This document shows positions 60,599-64,000 of a stretch of 64,000 nt of DNA, piece by piece. A program made the position numbers and the translations under genes. How positions within the stretch are numbered: position 1 is the first letter of the stretch; each line of letters opens with the position of its first letter. Source of the DNA: CAZSDU01 sp963662525 (GTDB lineage Bacteria > Bacteroidota > Bacteroidia > Bacteroidales > FEN-979); the NCBI GenBank assembly GCA_963662525.1, contig OY759717.1, forward strand, positions 186,001 through 250,000, in the 5' to 3' direction. The notes under the pieces are model-generated. The model ran no database searches and was not told where the DNA came from. It saw only the letters and a list, made by a program, of their open reading frames with translations.

Positions 60599-60606
60599 CA
60601 AAAATA
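60599..60606 (-). promoter_or_regulatory. -7 promoter box for the ccmF-like gene
   Basis: Minus-strand TATTTTTG is an exact TAnnTTTG, 19 bases upstream of ATG 60579. It lies in the extended frame and so supports the shorter start. Confidence 0.5.
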
Positions 60607-60729
60607 CACATTTCGGAAATACTATATGATATAAAAAAAACTGTTAATAACTCAGGAAGTTTTGTTATTAATAAATCTGATTAGCCTTGAAAGACTAGCC
60701 GATTTCTATTATATTCGCTAAAATTTTGT

Positions 60730-61485
60730 ATGATGGTCAGAATAGGCTTGATTGGTGGATCAGGTTTGGAAAAGCTTAATTTGTTTGAACATGCACGGGA
60801 GATAGAGGTGGACACTCCCTACGGGAATCCGAGTTCATCCTTTTTAACCGGCAAGACCGGGAACTGTGAGATTTTCATTCTGTCTCGCCACGGGCGACAT
60901 CATGCTATTACGCCTACCCATGTTAATAATCAGGCCAACATTGATGCCTTCAAACAGCTGGGTTGTGATTTTATTATCGCTACTACAGCCTGTGGAAGTT
61001 TAAAAGAGGAAGTTGGAAGAGGCGATTTGGTTATACTGGATCAGTTTATAGATTTCACCCGGTTTCGTAAAAACACCTTCTACGATCACTTTGAACCAGA
61101 TGCCCCGGTACACACACCCATGGCTGATCCCTTTTCTCCTGTTTTACGGAATTGGATCATACAATCAGCAACAGCCCTTGAACTTCGTTACCATTCCAGA
61201 GGCACAGTAGTGACTATTGAAGGCCCCCGTTTTTCCACGAAGGCAGAATCAAATATGTTCAGGCTATTGGGCGCTGATGTTATCAACATGAGTACAGCCC
61301 CTGAAGCAATGCTTGCCAATGAATCTGGTATTCCGTATGCTGCCATCGCTCTTTCCACCGACTATGATTGCTGGAAACAGGATGAAGAGCCGGTGACCTG
61401 GGAGAGTATATTACAGGTATTTAATGAAAATGTAAAGCATGTGACAAATCTGTTGCTTTACCTAATTACAAACATTATTGTTTAA
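60730..61485 (+). CDS. mtnP: S-methyl-5'-thioadenosine phosphorylase
   Basis: A 251-aa trimeric-type purine phosphorylase of the MTAP family. It has 'IGLIGGSGLEKL' (5-16), 'SRHGRHHAITPTHVNNQANI' near 55-74, 'VTIEGPRFSTKAES' near 159-172, and the specificity block 'NMSTAPEAMLANESGIPYAAIALSTDYDCW' (positions 186-215), whose TDYDCW ending matches MTAP rather than PNP. It cleaves methylthioadenosine from polyamine or quorum metabolism to adenine and methylthioribose-1-P. The TPR protein gene begins two bases after its stop. Confidence 0.93.
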   Translation: MMVRIGLIGGSGLEKLNLFEHAREIEVDTPYGNPSSSFLTGKTGNCEIFILSRHGRHHAITPTHVNNQANIDAFKQLGCDFIIATTACGSLKEEVGRGDLVILDQFIDFTRFRKNTFYDHFEPDAPVHTPMADPFSPVLRNWIIQSATALELRYHSRGTVVTIEGPRFSTKAESNMFRLLGADVINMSTAPEAMLANESGIPYAAIALSTDYDCWKQDEEPVTWESILQVFNENVKHVTNLLLYLITNIIV

Positions 61486-61496
61486 CCATGATACTG

Positions 61497-63158
61497 ATGA
61501 AGAGGATTCTTATCTTATGTATAAGCTTTTTTCTGTTGCAAACTATGACAGGTCAACCCTTGAGTCAGCCTTCAGCTAAGCCTCAGGTTAATACCATCGA
61601 ACGTTCCATGTCAAATTTGCCACTGATCAGTGAAACCAGGGCATTTATAGAGCTTGCCACAGGATGGATGCTTCAGGATAATGGCGAATGGCTTTCGGCT
61701 GAGAACCGTATTCCTTATAAACAAGCCGAATATAATAGATCTTCCAAGGCATACTACAAACTCGGTAAAGAGAATTTTCAGATACTGGAGATCAGAGATG
61801 TCATGATTAATAATGAACTCTTCGCTATTTTCATTATCCGCTTTAAAACAGGATGGTATGAGTTTCCTATCCTGATGGACGGATGGCATAAGCAGGAAGG
61901 ACTCAGTTATTTCGTGTTTAAAGCCAGTAAGCTGGCACAGATAGTTCCCGATAAATTTGAATATAATCAACCGTATATTACAAACCTCGACGTGGTTTGT
62001 GATGGGACTATCATCGATTATGATTTAAAGACCTTGAATTCTACGGTTGCATATCAGATACAGAAAACATTCAACGATAAAACGATAGCATCACATAATT
62101 TACTGATTGCATTTATGCCCGTGCAACTAAACGGGGAAAACCTGGCCCGTTTCCGGCTGATTCAGGTCATGAACAAGAAAAAACTATATTTACCTTACCT
62201 TGACCCGAAAGATCGGGATAAACTATTCCGGAGTTCCTATTTTGAGACGAGTTTCGATGTTTTCCGGAGTTTAATCCGTTATAATGCCGGATCAATTGCT
62301 GTTCCTCAATATACGGGGACCCCGAAAACAGCTGAGGAATTTTATAAAAGAGGAGTTACCAATTATGCTATGGACAACCATCGTGAAGCCATTATCGACC
62401 TTACAGAGGCCTCCAAGTCACCCCCTTACTCTGATTTTTTTCTGACCTATGCTTACCGTGCCAATGCCCGACAAAAAATGGGTGATTTATTACCTGCACT
62501 TCAGGATTTTGACAGAGCAGTTTCGCTTAAACCCAATGACCAGAGCTATTATTCAGCCTGGCTTACCACAATATACAACAGAGGAGTAGCTCGCTTTAAC
62601 TCAAAAGATAACGCCGGTGCCTGTCAGGATTGGCAAACGGCTATTCAACTTGGATTCAAGGATGTCGCCATGGATAAAATGATCCAGGAAAATTGCAAAG
62701 GCTATAAATTTTCACCAAATGCACTCACACTTTCTACTTTACCCTCCAGTACACCTGGTATGTCAAGCCCAGCGCCTGAAGTCCAGAATGACTATTACAA
62801 AGTATATTGGGAAGGAATATGGAAATACGAAAATGGAAATTACAGTGAAGCCTTGAAAAATTTCAACCGGGCTCTGGAATTAAAACCTCAGACCAATATC
62901 ACTTCTGTTTATAATTACAGGGGTAATTGCCGGTTGAAAATGCAAGCCTATACAGGTGCCATTGCCGATTTTGATGTAGCTATCAATTATGCCGTTCAAA
63001 CGGATTACAATACCTTAAAAACCATCTATTACAACAGGGGTCTTGCCAACTATTTTCAGGGAAATACGTCCATTGCCTGTTCCGATTTCAGGAAAGCAAT
63101 AAGTCTGGGGCTCAGCGATCCTGAATACATAAAATTTATCGGGCAAGTTTGTAAATAA
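61497..63158 (+). CDS. Exported TPR-repeat protein
   Basis: A 553-aa protein with a signal peptide (1-19 from MKRILILC). A unique N-terminal domain runs to about 265 ('ETRAFIELATGWMLQDNGEW', 'VMINNELFAIFIIRFKTGWYEFPILMDGW'). Two TPR clusters follow ('AEEFYKRGVTNYAMDNHREAIIDL' near 285 and 'YWEGIWKYENGNYSEALKNFNRALEL' near 435), each ending in a 'ACQDW' or 'ACSDFRKAISLG' repeat typical of Bacteroidota TPR proteins. ATG 61488 (three codons earlier) is also possible. It follows mtnP by two bases; no function can be assigned. Confidence 0.85.
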   Translation: MKRILILCISFFLLQTMTGQPLSQPSAKPQVNTIERSMSNLPLISETRAFIELATGWMLQDNGEWLSAENRIPYKQAEYNRSSKAYYKLGKENFQILEIRDVMINNELFAIFIIRFKTGWYEFPILMDGWHKQEGLSYFVFKASKLAQIVPDKFEYNQPYITNLDVVCDGTIIDYDLKTLNSTVAYQIQKTFNDKTIASHNLLIAFMPVQLNGENLARFRLIQVMNKKKLYLPYLDPKDRDKLFRSSYFETSFDVFRSLIRYNAGSIAVPQYTGTPKTAEEFYKRGVTNYAMDNHREAIIDLTEASKSPPYSDFFLTYAYRANARQKMGDLLPALQDFDRAVSLKPNDQSYYSAWLTTIYNRGVARFNSKDNAGACQDWQTAIQLGFKDVAMDKMIQENCKGYKFSPNALTLSTLPSSTPGMSSPAPEVQNDYYKVYWEGIWKYENGNYSEALKNFNRALELKPQTNITSVYNYRGNCRLKMQAYTGAIADFDVAINYAVQTDYNTLKTIYYNRGLANYFQGNTSIACSDFRKAISLGLSDPEYIKFIGQVCK

Positions 63159-63176
63159 AAGTGGAGTGAAATTCAA

Positions 63177-64000
63177 TCAGGGGGCTACACTGTGATCGCG
63201 AATCCCATTTTTATACGCGACTACAAAAGCATCATGAATACCTTGTTTGATCAATGTCTGGCATAATTCCCGGGCATACTCCAGTTCTTTATAATTTCCC
63301 ACCAGAAATCTTTCCATGTTTCCCTCTTTCTCCATTCTCACTGGTTGAGAAATCCTATATCGCTTGCGTACCCATTTCGTACTGTATTGATGACGATTAA
63401 ATGCACATACCTGAACCGAATAAAGATAATCTCCCTGGGTGATTCCACCTGCGGGAGGGGCAATTTTCGGGTAGAGTGTATCCTGCTGAACAGGATAGAT
63501 TACTGGAACCTGGGATACAGGATATGCATAATCCAGCACTTTAGGTAAATGTTTCCCGTGGCCTCCCAGATTGATCGTGATACCTACTGCCAGATAATCG
63601 TAAATATCAAATTTAAATCCTCCTACTGTCTGATCAACCATATCCGAAAAAACCATACGGAACGTCCATTCAAGGCCGATATTTACCTTATTCCCAATCT
63701 TATAAAAAGCGCCAAGTCCCAAGGGCATTATGGCCGCTGTTTTCCACTGAAGGGGGTTTTCAATGGGAGTTACACCATCGATTTCGGGACTAACCCTTAA
63801 TGTTCTCCAGTTGGCAATGCCGATACCAATGGTGCCATATACAAAAAAACGCCTCGACGTTTTATAGGGACTTATGAAATTCGAAAAATTGATGGTTGCA
63901 TTGGTATTAAACTCCAGGACGCTCCCCGAAAATGACTGGGTTACATTATCGTTACCCAATTGATAATTTTTCTCACCCCTGATGCCTCCGTATAGAAGTT
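63177..64000 (-). CDS. Beta-barrel outer-membrane protein with C-terminal SPOR-like domain (partial)
   Basis: The frame stays open to the window end, so the N-terminus and signal are missing; the last visible residues upstream read 'LYGGIRGEKNYQLGNDN'. The first part is barrel-like ('FVYGTIGIGIANWRTL', 'IGLEWTFRMVFSD', 'YDYLAVGITINLGGHGK'). A linker with tyrosine and proline follows, then a C-terminal SPOR-like unit of about 75 residues ('YSVQVCAFNRHQYSTKWVRKRY', 'RFLVGNYKELEYARELCQTLI', 'DAFVVAYKNG'). SPOR domains bind denuded peptidoglycan. The mix suggests an outer-membrane protein tethered to the wall. Confidence 0.75.
   Translation of the reverse strand, partial: LLYGGIRGEKNYQLGNDNVTQSFSGSVLEFNTNATINFSNFISPYKTSRRFFVYGTIGIGIANWRTLRVSPEIDGVTPIENPLQWKTAAIMPLGLGAFYKIGNKVNIGLEWTFRMVFSDMVDQTVGGFKFDIYDYLAVGITINLGGHGKHLPKVLDYAYPVSQVPVIYPVQQDTLYPKIAPPAGGITQGDYLYSVQVCAFNRHQYSTKWVRKRYRISQPVRMEKEGNMERFLVGNYKELEYARELCQTLIKQGIHDAFVVAYKNGIRDHSVAP

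Noticed and set aside
60610..60729. Possible small RNA in the ccmF-mtnP divergent gap.
   Set aside because: Only AT-rich sequence without a stable hairpin; best explained as promoters.

Overview
The window is a gene-dense stretch of a chromosome from a member of the Bacteroidota, probably an anaerobic or facultatively fermentative Bacteroidales-like organism; this placement is inferred from content. Supporting signs are a short primary sigma factor (287 aa), a type B T9SS sorting domain, GIN/DUF2807 and DUF5063 proteins, MORN-repeat proteins, almost no Shine-Dalgarno sequences, and many copies of the Bacteroidota -7 promoter element TAnnTTTG just upstream of operon heads. HydG with TM1266-family proteins implies [FeFe]-hydrogenase and H2 metabolism. 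I see no insertion sequence, prophage, CRISPR array or pseudogene. No gene-free stretch exceeds about 205 bases.

Layout. 1-5 kb: end of an rfbD-like gene, phosphoglucomutase, a POTRA/beta-barrel outer-membrane protein, DUF5063 and a lone Hpt protein. 5-9.6 kb: a minus-strand bcp-recA-TPR lipoprotein run, then nth and a FAD oxidoreductase sharing a divergent promoter region. 9.6-16.5 kb: a T9SS cargo protein, clpB, a MORN protein, recR, and glmM followed by a small ribbon-helix-helix-like gene. 16.6-22.1 kb: a TPR protein, a ComA-like phosphosulfolactate synthase, aroE, then a minus-strand SDR-ALDH-DUF4342 run. 22.2-30 kb: rpsO, terminator, pnp, rpoD, rpe, an HD hydrolase, a universal stress protein and ligA. 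30-33 kb: an ECF sigma / anti-sigma / two beta-helical envelope protein operon. 33-37.7 kb: a DMT transporter, then hydG, a TM1266 protein, a membrane histidine kinase and a second TM1266 protein. 37.7-42.6 kb: carbamate kinase, a second DMT transporter, mtaB, an inositol-phosphatase and macro-domain pair, and tRNA-Gly(CCC). 42.6-53.8 kb: an aspartic protease with a four-module glycogen-binding-like protein, an ABC-F ATPase, an ICMT-like methyltransferase, a large soluble hybrid kinase, dgkA, an S9 peptidase and a sirtuin. 53.7-64 kb: a sugar-phosphate transferase with a lipoprotein, a Gfo/Idh/MocA oxidoreductase, pcm, a MORN lipoprotein, a CcmF-type heme lyase, MTA phosphorylase, a TPR protein, and the end of a beta-barrel/SPOR protein.

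The most noteworthy system is hydG-TM1266-histidine kinase-TM1266 (34.0-37.7 kb). It joins an H-cluster maturase and two copies of a poorly understood hydrogenase-linked regulator family to a sensor kinase. The aspartic protease / tandem CBM48-like pair (42.6-45.1 kb) is second. At genome scale, ten of eleven convergent gene pairs overlap or lie within 18 bp, and recA stands out with a perfect Shine-Dalgarno.
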